From Aureibaculum algae (GTDB lineage: Bacteria; Bacteroidota; Bacteroidia; Flavobacteriales; Flavobacteriaceae), in the NCBI RefSeq assembly GCF_006065315.1, contig NZ_CP040749.1:1564501-1628500 (forward strand): a stretch of 64,000 bases of DNA, read 5' to 3'. The notes under the pieces are model-generated. The model did no database searches, was not told where the DNA came from, and saw nothing but the letters and a program-made list of their open reading frames with translations. Below are positions 26,638-36,866 of the stretch, one piece after another (the first letter of the stretch is position 1; the number at the start of each line of letters is the position of its first letter). The position numbers were made by a program, and so were the translations under genes.

Positions 26638-27453
26638 ATGACCGAATTACAGAAAAATATTGAAGCAGCATGGGATAATCGTGAATTGCTTAAAGAGGAT
26701 TCAACACAAAAAAATATAAGAGAAGTGGTTGCCTTATTAGACGAAGGTAAATTACGTGTAGCTGAGCCTACATCATCTGGATGGCAAGTGAACGAATGGG
26801 TTAAAAAAGCAGTAGTATTGTATTTTCCTATTCAAAAAATGGAAGTGTTGGAGGCTGGTATTTTTGAATATCACGATAAAATACCATTGAAGAAAGGCTA
26901 TAAAGAAAAAGGAATTCGTGTTGTACCAAATGCAGTAGCACGTCATGGAGCCTATATTTCTAGTGGTACCATCTTAATGCCTAGTTACGTAAATATTGGA
27001 GCCTATGTAGATGAAGGTACTATGGTTGATACTTGGGCTACCGTGGGGAGTTGTGCTCAAATTGGTAAAAATGTACATTTAAGTGGTGGTGTTGGTATTG
27101 GTGGTGTATTAGAACCATTACAAGCAGCTCCAGTTATCATAGAGGATAATTGTTTTATTGGTTCTCGTTGTATTGTAGTTGAAGGCGTAAGAGTAGAGAA
27201 GGAGGCTGTTTTAGGAGCAAATGTAGTATTGACAATGAGCACCAAAATAATTGATGTAACTGGTGATGAGCCGGTTATTACGAAAGGTGTTGTGCCTGCG
27301 GGATCTGTAGTGATACCAGGAAGCTATACCAAATCTTTTAAAGCAGGTGATTATAATGTACCATGTGCATTAATAATTGGTAAAAGAAAAGAAAGTACTA
27401 ATAAAAAAACATCATTGAATGATGCTTTACGTGAATATGACGTAGCAGTTTAG
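26638..27453 (+). CDS. dapD: Tetrahydrodipicolinate N-succinyltransferase
   Basis: Transfers succinyl from succinyl-CoA to tetrahydrodipicolinate in the succinylase branch of lysine and meso-diaminopimelate synthesis. The 271-residue protein has the helical N-terminus (IEAAWDNRELLKE), then a left-handed beta-helix of hexapeptide repeats (ISSGTILMPSYVNIGAYVDE, VGSCAQIGKNVHLSGGVGIG, EDNCFIGSRCIVVEGVRV) and a C-terminal beta strand region. Length is standard. Its stop overlaps by 4 bp the stop of the convergent kinase gene. Confidence 0.96.
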   Translation: MTELQKNIEAAWDNRELLKEDSTQKNIREVVALLDEGKLRVAEPTSSGWQVNEWVKKAVVLYFPIQKMEVLEAGIFEYHDKIPLKKGYKEKGIRVVPNAVARHGAYISSGTILMPSYVNIGAYVDEGTMVDTWATVGSCAQIGKNVHLSGGVGIGGVLEPLQAAPVIIEDNCFIGSRCIVVEGVRVEKEAVLGANVVLTMSTKIIDVTGDEPVITKGVVPAGSVVIPGSYTKSFKAGDYNVPCALIIGKRKESTNKKTSLNDALREYDVAV

Positions 27454-28226
27454 TGATGGCACAGCTCACGAATATGTTTGGCATGTAATATGTCTTTAAC
27501 TACTTTTTTATGACGTGATTTGTTAAAGAAAACATGGGTGTAATGCCACATTTTTTCAAATACTTTTTCAAATGGTTGATTTATTAATGAAGCATATTCT
27601 TTGCTCATTATTTCAACCATTTCTTTTTTTGGACTAATTCGTGAAAAATTTTCCATTCTTTGGTCAAACGAAAGGGGTTCAAATTTCATTCTATTTAAAT
27701 CTACCAAATAGAAATTATAACCGTCATTGTTTTTTACAATCAAAGTATTTCCACCAGAATGATCTAAAAAGTGAATTCCCTTTTCATGTAAAGTATATGT
27801 AAACCGTGTAAACGCCTCTAAAATTTGTTCAAATTCAGGATGATTACGTTGTTTTAGTAAATCTTTTATTGTGAAATCATAATCTAAGAATTCACTGATA
27901 TAGAAACTATGTTTCAATCCAAACCATGAAAAATATTCTATATAAGCAATTGGAGTAGGTGATAAAACATTTAAACCAGAAAGCTTTTTGGTGTATTCAT
28001 ACGACCTTTTTGCCTTTGATTTTCTAATATATTTATAGGCAATTTGATTCATTAAAACGGGAATCTTAAATGATTTTACCACCACTGATAAATTAGGTAA
28101 ATCAATTTTTTTTACGCTGTTTCTATTACCAGTTCCAAAACCATTTTTATATGAATTAAAATTTAAAATAGTTTCGACTAAATCAGCTTTTAAGGCTTTG
28201 TATTTTTGATCAATGTGCATTTTCAT
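27450..28226 (-). CDS. Kdo/WaaP-like lipopolysaccharide kinase
   Basis: A 258-residue protein of the lipopolysaccharide kinase (Kdo/WaaP) group. The protein-kinase-like catalytic elements are HEKGIHFLDHSGGNTLIVKN (HxxD and Asn) and VDLNRMKFEP (the DLxR equivalent of DFG), with the N-terminal lobe lysine probably in VVVKSFKIP. It likely phosphorylates a core sugar of LPS on the cytoplasmic face. It is divergent from a glycosyltransferase of the same kind of pathway. The exact acceptor cannot be told. Confidence 0.85.
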   Translation of the reverse strand: MKMHIDQKYKALKADLVETILNFNSYKNGFGTGNRNSVKKIDLPNLSVVVKSFKIPVLMNQIAYKYIRKSKAKRSYEYTKKLSGLNVLSPTPIAYIEYFSWFGLKHSFYISEFLDYDFTIKDLLKQRNHPEFEQILEAFTRFTYTLHEKGIHFLDHSGGNTLIVKNNDGYNFYLVDLNRMKFEPLSFDQRMENFSRISPKKEMVEIMSKEYASLINQPFEKVFEKMWHYTHVFFNKSRHKKVVKDILHAKHIRELCHH

Positions 28227-28281
28227 TTTGCAAAATTATTACAATAAATTAAATTAGTACTAAGAATTATAAAACAAATAT

Positions 28282-28289
28282 TAAATTTG
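28282..28289 (+). promoter_or_regulatory. Putative -7 box of the surface-glycan operon
   Basis: TAAATTTG fits TAnnTTTG. Transcription would begin about 10 nt before the TTG start of the glycosyltransferase, giving a very short leader. No clear -33 TTG was found. Confidence 0.4.
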
Positions 28290-28305
28290 CTGTAACTGAC
28301 AGAGC

Positions 28306-29064
28306 TTGATTAGAAAAAATAAAATAACAGCCATTATCCCTACTCTAAATGAAGAGATTCATATACAGGCTGCTATAGATTCTGTTAGCTTTGCCGATGA
28401 AATTATTGTCATCGATTCGTTTAGTCGAGATAAGACAATTGAAATTACTAAAAAAAATAAAGTCCGTGTTTTACAACGTGAATTTGATGATTTTTCTTCC
28501 CAAAAAAACTATGCTATAGAACGGGCAACACATAACTGGATATACATTCTTGATGCTGACGAACGGGTAACAGACTTGCTAAGACAAGAAATTATAGCGA
28601 CACTAAATCAACCGAATGAATGTGTAGGTTTTTTTGTGTTTAGAACGTTTTATTTTTTAGGTAAAAAACTAAATTATAGTGGTTGGCAACGCGATAAAGT
28701 AATTCGACTTTTTAATAGAGAATTTTGTAAATATGATGGTGAATTGGTACATGAAACCATTGAAGCAAAGGGAAATATTGGATACTTAAAGAATAAGCTA
28801 GAACATTATTCATATCGTGGTTATGATCATTATGTAAATAAATTAAACCATTATTCAGCACTAAAAGCGAAATCACTGTTTGAAAAGGGAAAAAAAGTTA
28901 CCTTGTATCATATATTAATAAAACCACCTACTCGATTTATGATACATTATATTATAAGATTAGGCTTTTTAGATGGTTTTCCTGGCTTTGTGATCTCTAC
29001 CGTTCATGCCAATGGAGTTTTAACGAGATATATTAAATTGTGGATTTTAAGGAGTAAATTATAA
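28306..29064 (+). CDS. Family 2 glycosyltransferase, LPS-core type
   Basis: A 252-residue GT-A glycosyltransferase similar to the WaaE/KdtX group. It has ITAIIPTLNEEIHIQAAIDS for nucleotide-sugar binding, YILDADERV as the DxD-type metal motif (~86) and VHETIEAKG near the catalytic base. The C-terminus is amphipathic (IIRLGFLDGFPGFVI). I see only TTG at 28306 as a usable start, since no ATG lies between it and the divergent gene. First of a run of surface-glycan genes. Confidence 0.85.
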   Translation: MIRKNKITAIIPTLNEEIHIQAAIDSVSFADEIIVIDSFSRDKTIEITKKNKVRVLQREFDDFSSQKNYAIERATHNWIYILDADERVTDLLRQEIIATLNQPNECVGFFVFRTFYFLGKKLNYSGWQRDKVIRLFNREFCKYDGELVHETIEAKGNIGYLKNKLEHYSYRGYDHYVNKLNHYSALKAKSLFEKGKKVTLYHILIKPPTRFMIHYIIRLGFLDGFPGFVISTVHANGVLTRYIKLWILRSKL

Positions 29065-29068
29065 TACT

Positions 29069-30109
29069 ATGCTACAACCAAAATTTTTATTATATGTATC
29101 TTATAAATATGGTTTTCCTATAGTTAGACCATTACAAGATGAATTGATAAAAAGGGGGTATGAAGTGGCTTGGTTTATAGAAATTGAAGAAAATAAGAAG
29201 TTTTTAAAAACAAATGACTACTTATTAAATTCTATAGAAGAAGTTTTAGAATACGATGCGGATATAAATTTAGTATCATCCAATGAAATTCCACATTTTT
29301 TTCCAGGAATAAAAGTGCAGGTATTTCATGGATTTAGTGTTGACAAAAGAAGTCATAAAAAAGGACATTTTAGAATTCGTGGCTTATTTGATTTGTATTG
29401 TACGCAAGGTCCTTCAACTACTAGAGAATTTAAAAAGTTATCCTATAAGCATAAACACTTTGATGTTATAGAAACAGGATGGTCAAAGGTTGATGATTTA
29501 TTTCCAATACAAAAAAAAGAGAATAAACGACCAATAATACTTGTGGCCTCAACGTTTACTAAATCCATGAGTCTAGCTCATGATGATGACGTGTTTGAAG
29601 AGGTAAAGAGAATAATTAAATTGAATAATTGGGATTGGTTAATTACACTCCACCCTAAGATGGATATTGAAATTGTTAAAAAATTTAAATCTATTAAAGA
29701 AAAAAATGTTACTTATATAGAAAATTTAAATGATTTAGAGCCACTTAAAATAGCCGATGTAATGCTTTCTGATACTTCTTCGGTAATTACTGAATTTTTA
29801 ATTCAATATAAACCAGTGGTTACTTATAAGAATAAAAATCCTAAAAGGCATTTGATAAATATAAAGACAGCGGATGAAATAAAACAAAGTATATTATCGG
29901 CTTTAGAATTACCTAAAGAATTAATGAGTAATATTAAGAGTTACGTGGATGAAATTCATCCGTATAACGACGGAAAATCAAGTGCTAGAGTTATTGATGC
30001 AACCCTTTTATTTATAAAAGAGAACAGGAAGAAACGACTAAAGTCAAAGCCATTAAATTTGATAAGAAAATATAAAATGTGTAAAAAATTTAAATATTTC
30101 AAGCTATAG
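29069..30109 (+). CDS. CDP-glycerol glycerophosphotransferase-like enzyme
   Basis: A 346-residue GT-B-like protein of the TagB/TagF-related family. Visible motifs are VQVFHGFSVDKRSHKKGHF, IETGWSKVDDLF, LITLHPKM and the C-terminal ADVMLSDTSSVITEFLIQ, which binds the CDP-alditol donor in the family. Members add glycerol- or ribitol-phosphate, but Bacteroidetes homologues may transfer other groups to surface glycans. It lies 4 bp after the glycosyltransferase and 5 bp before the TupA-like gene, so is part of one operon. A basic C-terminal tail suggests membrane contact. Confidence 0.8.
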   Translation: MLQPKFLLYVSYKYGFPIVRPLQDELIKRGYEVAWFIEIEENKKFLKTNDYLLNSIEEVLEYDADINLVSSNEIPHFFPGIKVQVFHGFSVDKRSHKKGHFRIRGLFDLYCTQGPSTTREFKKLSYKHKHFDVIETGWSKVDDLFPIQKKENKRPIILVASTFTKSMSLAHDDDVFEEVKRIIKLNNWDWLITLHPKMDIEIVKKFKSIKEKNVTYIENLNDLEPLKIADVMLSDTSSVITEFLIQYKPVVTYKNKNPKRHLINIKTADEIKQSILSALELPKELMSNIKSYVDEIHPYNDGKSSARVIDATLLFIKENRKKRLKSKPLNLIRKYKMCKKFKYFKL

Positions 30110-30114
30110 TCTAT

Positions 30115-31014
30115 ATGCCAAGAATAATTTACAGAATATTAAAAAATTTTAAATTTTTACCCAATGCCACGGTACTAAAATTAAGATATAAATATTATAC
30201 AGGTAAAAAATTACATCTAAAAAATCCAATTGAATTTAATGAAAAAATTCAATGGTTAAAATTGTATTATCATGTTCCGTTACTAACTCAATTAGCTTGT
30301 AAATATGAGTCTCGGGCTTATGTTAAAGAAAAAATAGGAGCACAATACCTGAATGAATTATATGGCGTTTATGACGCTCCAGATAAAGTTGAATTTGATA
30401 AATTTCCAGAACAATTTGTATTAAAAGGAGTTCATGGAAGTAGTTTAAATATTATTGTAAAAGATAAAGCAACGTTAGATGTAGCTGATGTAAAGTTAAA
30501 GATGCAAAAATGGATGCAGCATTGTCAGTATAGCAGAGTTGGTTATGAATGGGCATACAAGAATATAAAGCCCAGAATTATTTGTGAAAAATATTTGGAA
30601 GAACCTGGTAAAGATGCCATATCAGATTATAAGTTTTTTTGTTTTAATGGCGTGCCAAAATTTATTCAAATAGATATTGATAGATCTGCTGAACATATGA
30701 GATGTTATTATGATATGGAATGGAAAAAACTTCCTTTTAAATCAATTGACATGGCATTTTTAGAGGAAGATGTAGTTAAACCTTCGAATTTTGAAGAGAT
30801 GAAGAAATTTGCCATAATATTGGCTGATAAACTACCATTTGTGAGAGTAGATTTTTATGCAATTAAAGGGGTTACTTATTATGGAGAACTAACATTTTAT
30901 CCTAAAGATTGTAAGAAAGAGTTTACGCCAGAGAAGTACAATAAAATTATTGGTGATTATCTTGAATTACCCAAAATTCCTAAAGGTCAAAAAGTGATAA
31001 CCTCTATTTCGTGA
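30115..31014 (+). CDS. TupA-like ATP-grasp protein
   Basis: A 299-residue protein of the ATPgrasp_TupA family, seen in exopolysaccharide and teichuronopeptide loci. Motifs: NPIEFNEKIQWLKLYYHVPL, FVLKGVHGSS, KPRIICEKYLEEPG, DYKFFCFNGVPKFIQIDIDR and RVDFYAIKGVTYYGELTF, the last two carrying the ATP-grasp metal ligands. It probably ligates an amino acid or similar group to a glycan. Its stop overlaps the GTG start of the next gene, so expression is coupled. Confidence 0.85.
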   Translation: MPRIIYRILKNFKFLPNATVLKLRYKYYTGKKLHLKNPIEFNEKIQWLKLYYHVPLLTQLACKYESRAYVKEKIGAQYLNELYGVYDAPDKVEFDKFPEQFVLKGVHGSSLNIIVKDKATLDVADVKLKMQKWMQHCQYSRVGYEWAYKNIKPRIICEKYLEEPGKDAISDYKFFCFNGVPKFIQIDIDRSAEHMRCYYDMEWKKLPFKSIDMAFLEEDVVKPSNFEEMKKFAIILADKLPFVRVDFYAIKGVTYYGELTFYPKDCKKEFTPEKYNKIIGDYLELPKIPKGQKVITSIS

Positions 31015-31571
31015 AACAAGAAATTAAACACAGTTTAGCTAAATTGATATTGGGTAAAACAATCCTTTATCCTACCGATACCGTTTGGGGCTTGGGATGC
31101 GATGCTACAAATGAAAAAGCAGTTTCCAGAATATTTGAAATTAAGAAACGTAACGAAAGTAAGAGTTTAGTCATTCTCGTTGATGGCATCGAAATGCTTA
31201 AAAAATACGTTAGTGATATACCTGAGGAAGTTGTCGAAATACTGAAGACTTCTGAAAGACCAACTACAATAATTTATAACGATCCCATCGGGTTAGCAAA
31301 AAACGTCATCGCCAAAGATAATACGGTGGCCATTAGAATTGTTAAACATGATTTTTGCCAGAAAGTAATTGAGACTCTCGGTAATCCTCTAGTCTCAACT
31401 TCAGCAAATATTAGTGGTATGCCTACCCCTAATTCTTTTAAAGAAATTGATGAATCTATTTTGGAGGCGGTTGATTATGTGGTAAATTTGCAACTTGAGA
31501 AAATTACTACTATTCCTTCTAGAATAATAAAAATTTCTGATAATGGAGCGATCGTAGTAATTAGAGATTAA
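31011..31571 (+). CDS. L-threonylcarbamoyladenylate synthase (YrdC/Sua5)
   Basis: Makes threonylcarbamoyl-AMP from Thr, bicarbonate and ATP for the t6A37 modification of ANN-decoding tRNAs. The 186-residue protein starts with GTG, overlapping the upstream TGA (GTGA). It shows [42 protein letters not shown] and [13 protein letters not shown], the hallmarks of the YrdC domain, without the C-terminal Sua5 domain. It sits between glycan genes and the CCA-adding enzyme. Confidence 0.92.
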   Translation: MKQEIKHSLAKLILGKTILYPTDTVWGLGCDATNEKAVSRIFEIKKRNESKSLVILVDGIEMLKKYVSDIPEEVVEILKTSERPTTIIYNDPIGLAKNVIAKDNTVAIRIVKHDFCQKVIETLGNPLVSTSANISGMPTPNSFKEIDESILEAVDYVVNLQLEKITTIPSRIIKISDNGAIVVIRD

Positions 31572-31576
31572 TATTT

Positions 31577-32989
31577 ATGCCAGAGAACTACAAAAAAGCA
31601 ATTACTTCTGAAATATTTGAATACATAGCAAAAGCTTCTAAATTACTCGGTTTAGAGAGTTATGTTATTGGTGGTTTTGTGCGTGATTTTTTATTGAAAA
31701 GAGACAGTGGAGCCAAAGATATTGATATTGTGACCGTAGGTAGTGGTATTGAATTGGCAAAACATGTAGCCAATTTATTACCAAATAAGCCAGAAGTACA
31801 AGTTTTCAAAACATATGGTACAGCTATGTTACGCTATAAAGAGGTTGAGGTAGAATTTGTAGGTGCAAGAAAAGAATCATATGCCCGAGAGAGTCGGAAT
31901 CCTATTGTGGTTGAAGGCACGTTACAAGATGACCAAAATCGAAGAGATTTTACTATAAACGCAATGGCATTAAGCTTGAACGAAGGTAGTTTTGGTGATT
32001 TGTTAGATCCATTCAATGGTATGGAAGATTTATCTAATGGTATTATAAAAACACCCTTAGATCCCGATATTACTTATTCTGATGATCCTTTACGGATGAT
32101 GCGTGCTATACGTTTTGCAACACAGCTAAATTTTACTATCGAAAAAAAATCTTTAAATGCGATTACAAAAAATGCAGATAGGATAGATATTATTACTAGA
32201 GAACGTATTGTAGATGAGTTGCATAAAATATTATTATCAGCAAAGCCATCGATAGGATTTAAGCTTTTAGAAAAAACACACCTTTTAGGACGGTTTTTGC
32301 CAGAATTAACGGCCTTAAAAGGCGTAGAAGAAGAAAAAGGACAATCTCATAAAGATAATTTTTACCATACATTACAGGTGGTTGATAATATTTCTGAAAA
32401 AACAGATAACTTATGGTTACGGTGGACAGCCTTATTGCATGATATTGGCAAAGCACCCACAAAACGATTTGATAAAAAGATAGGTTGGACATTTCATGGA
32501 CACGAATTTGTAGGTTCAAAAATGGTTTATAAATTATTTAAACGTTTAAAAATGCCATTGAACGAAAAAATGAAATACGTTCAGAAATTAGTGTTATTGA
32601 GTTCTAGACCTGTTATTTTGGCTGAAGATGTGACTGATTCTGCGGTACGTCGTCTAATTTTTGATGCCGGTGAGGATATTGAAGATTTAATGACTCATTG
32701 CGAAGCTGATATTACAACACAAAACGCTAAAAAAAGAAAACAATACCTCAATAATTTTAGAATGGTACGTGAGAAGATAGCTGATGTAGAAGAACGTGAT
32801 CAAGTACGTAATTTTCAACCACCAATTACAGGTGAGCTAATTATGAAAACTTTTAATTTAAAACCTTGCCGACAAATAGGTACCTTAAAAGAGGCTATTA
32901 AAGAGGCTATACTCGAGGGAGAAATTAAAAATGATTACGATGAGGCGTATCAATTTATGTTAAAAAAGGCTAAGGAAATAGGTATGTAA
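31577..32989 (+). CDS. CCA-adding tRNA nucleotidyltransferase with HD domain
   Basis: A 470-residue class II nucleotidyltransferase that builds or repairs the 3' CCA of tRNA. The head has [12 protein letters not shown] and [10 protein letters not shown] (catalytic Asp pair), the neck [11 protein letters not shown] with [15 protein letters not shown], and the middle an HD phosphohydrolase motif ([20 protein letters not shown]). HD-containing bacterial forms are common in Bacteroidetes. It lies 5 bp after the YrdC-type gene, so the two tRNA functions are likely co-transcribed. Confidence 0.92.
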   Translation: MPENYKKAITSEIFEYIAKASKLLGLESYVIGGFVRDFLLKRDSGAKDIDIVTVGSGIELAKHVANLLPNKPEVQVFKTYGTAMLRYKEVEVEFVGARKESYARESRNPIVVEGTLQDDQNRRDFTINAMALSLNEGSFGDLLDPFNGMEDLSNGIIKTPLDPDITYSDDPLRMMRAIRFATQLNFTIEKKSLNAITKNADRIDIITRERIVDELHKILLSAKPSIGFKLLEKTHLLGRFLPELTALKGVEEEKGQSHKDNFYHTLQVVDNISEKTDNLWLRWTALLHDIGKAPTKRFDKKIGWTFHGHEFVGSKMVYKLFKRLKMPLNEKMKYVQKLVLLSSRPVILAEDVTDSAVRRLIFDAGEDIEDLMTHCEADITTQNAKKRKQYLNNFRMVREKIADVEERDQVRNFQPPITGELIMKTFNLKPCRQIGTLKEAIKEAILEGEIKNDYDEAYQFMLKKAKEIGM

Positions 32990-33018
32990 AAAACCTATTT
33001 ACCAATAAATCTTTAGAG

Positions 33019-34779
33019 ATGAAGAAAGCAACTAAATTAAGTGAATTAGCAGCTACAGCTATTAGCGGAAATGATATAAGTTCTTCCGTTTTATATGTAT
33101 CTGCATTGTCCATAGCTTTTGCAGGACAGTATGCATGGATAACTTTATTAATAGTTTCATTTGTACTTTTTCTATTCCGGAAAATATATGGAGAAGTCGT
33201 AGGAGCATTACCCTTAAATGGTGGAGCGTATAATGCGTTATTAAATACCACAAGTAAGCGAACAGCTTCTTTCGCAGCAACACTTACCTTATTATCGTAT
33301 ATGGCAACAGCAGTTATATCTGCAAATGAAGCAATTCATTATTTGCACCATATCGTTCCCCCGATGCCAATTATCATAGCCACTATTGCTTTACTAAGTG
33401 TATTCGCCTTTTTAGTAATTGGTGGTATTTCTGAGTCTGCTAAGGTAGCGATTGGTATTTTTATCTTTCATTTAGGTTCGTTAGTTATACTTGTGGGGTT
33501 TATAGTTTTTTACTTATTTCTGAATGGTATAGAAACATTTCTTCAAAATTGGGATTGGCCCCTTGAACATGGGAGTATTACCAATGCCATATTTTTAGGG
33601 TTTTCTGCCTCCATGCTTGGTGTTTCAGGATTTGAAAGTTCTGCAAATTTTGTTGAAGAACAGAAAAAAGGGGTTTTTCCGAAAACGCTAAAAAATATGT
33701 GGATTATAGTAAGTGTTATTAATCCGCTAATGGCTGTATTTGCATTGGCTTTATTTGCATTGCCAGTGTTACAAAGTCCCGATTATCAAAATACATTATT
33801 AATAGAAATGGGTAGCCATGTAGGAGGGGAGTGGATTGCAGATTTAATTGCGGTTGATGCCTTTTTGGTATTGAGTGGTGCTGTTTTAACTTCTTTTGTA
33901 GGGGTTACAGGATTGTTAGAAAGGTTGGCTTTAGATCGTATTATGCCACCCTTTTTTCTAAAGAAAAATAAAAAAGGTAGTTCTTACAGAATCATTATTG
34001 TGTTTCTGATTTTGTCAATTTCTGTATTATTATTTACGAAGGGAGAGGTGCAACTTTTGGCTGGTGTTTATACAATTTCATTTTTATCTGTAATGGCATT
34101 ATTTGGCATTGGTAATATTCTATTAAAAGTTAAAAGGAGTGAGTTACCAAGACCTGAAAGGGCTTCTTGGCTCGGTGTATTGGTGGCAATTGCAGCGGTT
34201 ATCATTGCTTTAATTGGCAATATTTCAATACCACCTAAGGATAATTCACCTAGCAATGTTTCGGTGTTTTTGTATTATTTTATACCTACAATTTTGTTTG
34301 TAATGGCAATGTTGAATAGAACTTTGTTGTTGAAACTTGTATTAATATCAATTGATTACTTGTTTTCTCCAATACGTAGGTTTGTAATTTCATCTGATAG
34401 AAAAATTAGAGATGTAATAAATAAAATTAACGACCAAGAATTTGTTTTTTTTACAAGAGGAGATAATATTGCCAGTTTAAATAAAGTGATGCTTTATGTT
34501 GGTAAAAACGAACATACAAAACGCATAAAAATTGTAACCGTTTTAGGGAAAGGTGAAAGTTTACCTCCAAACCTTGAGATGGAAATTGATTTTTTAGATA
34601 GAGAGTATCCTGAAATAAATATTGATTTTGTGAAAATAGAAGGAGAGTTTACACCTAAATTAATCCAAGAATTATCTAAAAAATGGAATGTACCCGTGAA
34701 TTTTATGTTTATTGGTTCTCCTGGTGATAAATTTCCATATAGAATTGAAGAATTGGGAGGCGTTCGACTTATTATTTAA
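33019..34779 (+). CDS. APC-family amino acid permease with C-terminal domain
   Basis: A 586-residue inner-membrane protein of the amino acid-polyamine-organocation superfamily with about 11-12 hydrophobic segments between residues 10 and 440. The first helix holds the substrate loop AISGNDISSSVLY. After the membrane part, residues ~450-586 form a soluble domain (VMLYVGKNEHTKRIKIVTVL, VNFMFIGSPGDKFPY) reminiscent of UspA-like regulatory domains. The substrate is unknown. It starts 29 bp after the CCA enzyme. Confidence 0.85.
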   Translation: MKKATKLSELAATAISGNDISSSVLYVSALSIAFAGQYAWITLLIVSFVLFLFRKIYGEVVGALPLNGGAYNALLNTTSKRTASFAATLTLLSYMATAVISANEAIHYLHHIVPPMPIIIATIALLSVFAFLVIGGISESAKVAIGIFIFHLGSLVILVGFIVFYLFLNGIETFLQNWDWPLEHGSITNAIFLGFSASMLGVSGFESSANFVEEQKKGVFPKTLKNMWIIVSVINPLMAVFALALFALPVLQSPDYQNTLLIEMGSHVGGEWIADLIAVDAFLVLSGAVLTSFVGVTGLLERLALDRIMPPFFLKKNKKGSSYRIIIVFLILSISVLLFTKGEVQLLAGVYTISFLSVMALFGIGNILLKVKRSELPRPERASWLGVLVAIAAVIIALIGNISIPPKDNSPSNVSVFLYYFIPTILFVMAMLNRTLLLKLVLISIDYLFSPIRRFVISSDRKIRDVINKINDQEFVFFTRGDNIASLNKVMLYVGKNEHTKRIKIVTVLGKGESLPPNLEMEIDFLDREYPEINIDFVKIEGEFTPKLIQELSKKWNVPVNFMFIGSPGDKFPYRIEELGGVRLII

Positions 34780-34900
34780 AAGTTAAAAGCTGATACTCGT
34801 TCCCAATAGGTACATGAAGTCTTGAACTTATTTTCAAAAATTTATTTTCAAATTTTAGAATTAGAATTTTAGGATTGGTAATTAAGTTTAAATCTTATTT

Positions 34901-36556
34901 ATGAAACCAGTTAACATGATAGACCTTATTAAAAAATATCCTGTTTTAAGTATTTGTTTGTTTACGGCAATTATGCTTATACCAAATTTAGATGCTATAG
35001 ATGTTTCTATAATGGAAGCTAGAAATTTTATCACAGCTCGAGAAATGGTAAATGATGGTAACTGGTTCCTAACGACAATGAACGGAGAACCGCGTTATCA
35101 AAAACCGCCATTGCCAACCTGGCTTACAGCTTTTTCAGGAATACTTTTCGGAATTAAAAGTGTTTTTGCCTTACGGCTACCGTCCATTATGTTTGTAATG
35201 CTAGTTGCTATTGGCATTTTTAAAATATCGCAGTTATTAGTTAAGGATACTAAACAAAGTTTACAAAATAGTTTTATAGCTTTAACCTCTTTCTATATTA
35301 TTGGAATTACAATTGAAGCACCTTGGGATATTTTTGCACATGGGTTTATGTGTTATGCCATTTATCAATTATTTCTGTTATTTGAAAAGGAAAGGGAATA
35401 TTGGAAACATGCGATAATAGCGGGGTGTTTTATCGGATTTTCAATATTAAGCAAAGGTCCAGTTTCCCTATATGCATTAATGCTTCCTTTTTTATTGGCT
35501 TACGGTTTTACCTATAAATTTAAACATTTTAAAGCGAAAGTTTTATCCTATTTAAGTGTTATTCTACTAGCAGTAATTGTAGGTGGTTGGTGGTATTTAT
35601 ATATAAGGTTACATGACGTTGATACTTTTAATGCTATTGCTGAAAATGAAACGAATAATTGGTCTAGTTACAATGTTAAGCCCTTTTATTATTATTGGAG
35701 CTTTTTTACACAAAGTGGAATTTGGACTATTATTGCGTTTATCAGTTTGTTGTACCCCTATTTGAAATCAAGAGTAAATCATTTAAAAGCCTATCAATTT
35801 AGTTTAGTTTGGACACTTTTAGCAGTGGTGCTATTGTCAATTATTCCAGAAAAGAAATCAAGATATTTAATGCCAATGTTAATTCCATTAGCCATAAATA
35901 TTGGGTTTTATATTGATTATTTAATCAGGTGTTTTAAAACAATGACCGATAAGCGAGAAACATTTCCCGTTTACTTTAATTTTGGTTTAATAGCTAGCAT
36001 TGGAATTACATTCCCAGTACTAGCCTATCTCTTTTTAAAAGATAATATATCAAATCATTTGTTTACTTACATTTTTGCTTCCATAGTTCTATTTACGCTT
36101 AGTGTTCTTATTATTTTTTATTTAAAAAGGAAAAATATGAATATAGTGTTTCGATTGACTGTCCTGTTTTTTGCGAGTATATTATTGACAGCTCTACCGC
36201 TTGCCGAAAGTTTTAGGAGCACGAGCTACAATTCCATTTCTGATCTTAAAACCGAAGCAGAAAGACAGGGGTTTAAAATTTATGGGAATAATTATATTTC
36301 GCCAGAAATGATTTGGTATTTTGGTGGGAAAATACCTTTTATTTCTTTAGAGGAAGGTATAGACAAATTACCAATAGAGCATAAATTTGGACTATTGACT
36401 GCAGAGCCTTTAGATGAACGAGTTTTACTGAACTTAGGAAATAATTTTATGATACATAAAATAACAACGTATAATTTAAATAGAGTTTCAGAAACGTCTA
36501 AAAAATATAAGAATAGATTATTGAATGTTTATTATATTTTTGAAAGAAGAATGTAA
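34901..36556 (+). CDS. ArnT-like membrane glycosyltransferase
   Basis: A 551-residue GT-C transferase with about 11-13 hydrophobic segments. The first periplasmic loop carries the family signature: an acidic residue in SIMEARNFITAREM, then NGEPRYQKPPLPTWL. Such enzymes move a sugar from undecaprenyl phosphate to lipid A or another periplasmic acceptor. It resembles the gene at 58905-60533 in layout but with low sequence likeness. It starts 121 bp after the permease, so probably has its own promoter. Confidence 0.85.
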   Translation: MKPVNMIDLIKKYPVLSICLFTAIMLIPNLDAIDVSIMEARNFITAREMVNDGNWFLTTMNGEPRYQKPPLPTWLTAFSGILFGIKSVFALRLPSIMFVMLVAIGIFKISQLLVKDTKQSLQNSFIALTSFYIIGITIEAPWDIFAHGFMCYAIYQLFLLFEKEREYWKHAIIAGCFIGFSILSKGPVSLYALMLPFLLAYGFTYKFKHFKAKVLSYLSVILLAVIVGGWWYLYIRLHDVDTFNAIAENETNNWSSYNVKPFYYYWSFFTQSGIWTIIAFISLLYPYLKSRVNHLKAYQFSLVWTLLAVVLLSIIPEKKSRYLMPMLIPLAINIGFYIDYLIRCFKTMTDKRETFPVYFNFGLIASIGITFPVLAYLFLKDNISNHLFTYIFASIVLFTLSVLIIFYLKRKNMNIVFRLTVLFFASILLTALPLAESFRSTSYNSISDLKTEAERQGFKIYGNNYISPEMIWYFGGKIPFISLEEGIDKLPIEHKFGLLTAEPLDERVLLNLGNNFMIHKITTYNLNRVSETSKKYKNRLLNVYYIFERRM

Positions 36557-36866
36557 CTGTTCTTGTTATGTTCTAAGAAATCAAAAGAATAATTATTCAG
36601 TTCGTTTACTCTATATTTAATATTAATATCTAAAATAAATAAATTGATTCTTACTATTTTTTAACTACATCAAATAAATGATGATTTTTTTAATAGTAAA
36701 GTTAGAAGTGTTTTGAATTGATTATCAGTAGTTTATTAGCAGATCATTTGTTGTAAATCTAGTTTAGTTAGATGTGACACATTTTTTAATAAACTCCACA
36801 GAAACATTATATGTTTTCACTTATCTTTGAATATAATTGATTATTAATAAATAGGCTTTAATAGAT
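36557..36866. other. Intergenic, A/T-rich
   Basis: About 310 bp without a plausible gene or RNA. The only element I can name is a -7 box at 36822-36829. There are T- and A-runs (for example around 36680-36695) but no clear hairpin terminator for the upstream gene. Confidence 0.6.
36822..36829 (+). promoter_or_regulatory. Putative -7 box of the M16 peptidase operon
   Basis: TATCTTTG agrees with TAnnTTTG. Predicted start near 36836 gives a leader of about 31 nt before the ATG at 36867. No TTG at the expected -33 distance was seen. Confidence 0.4.
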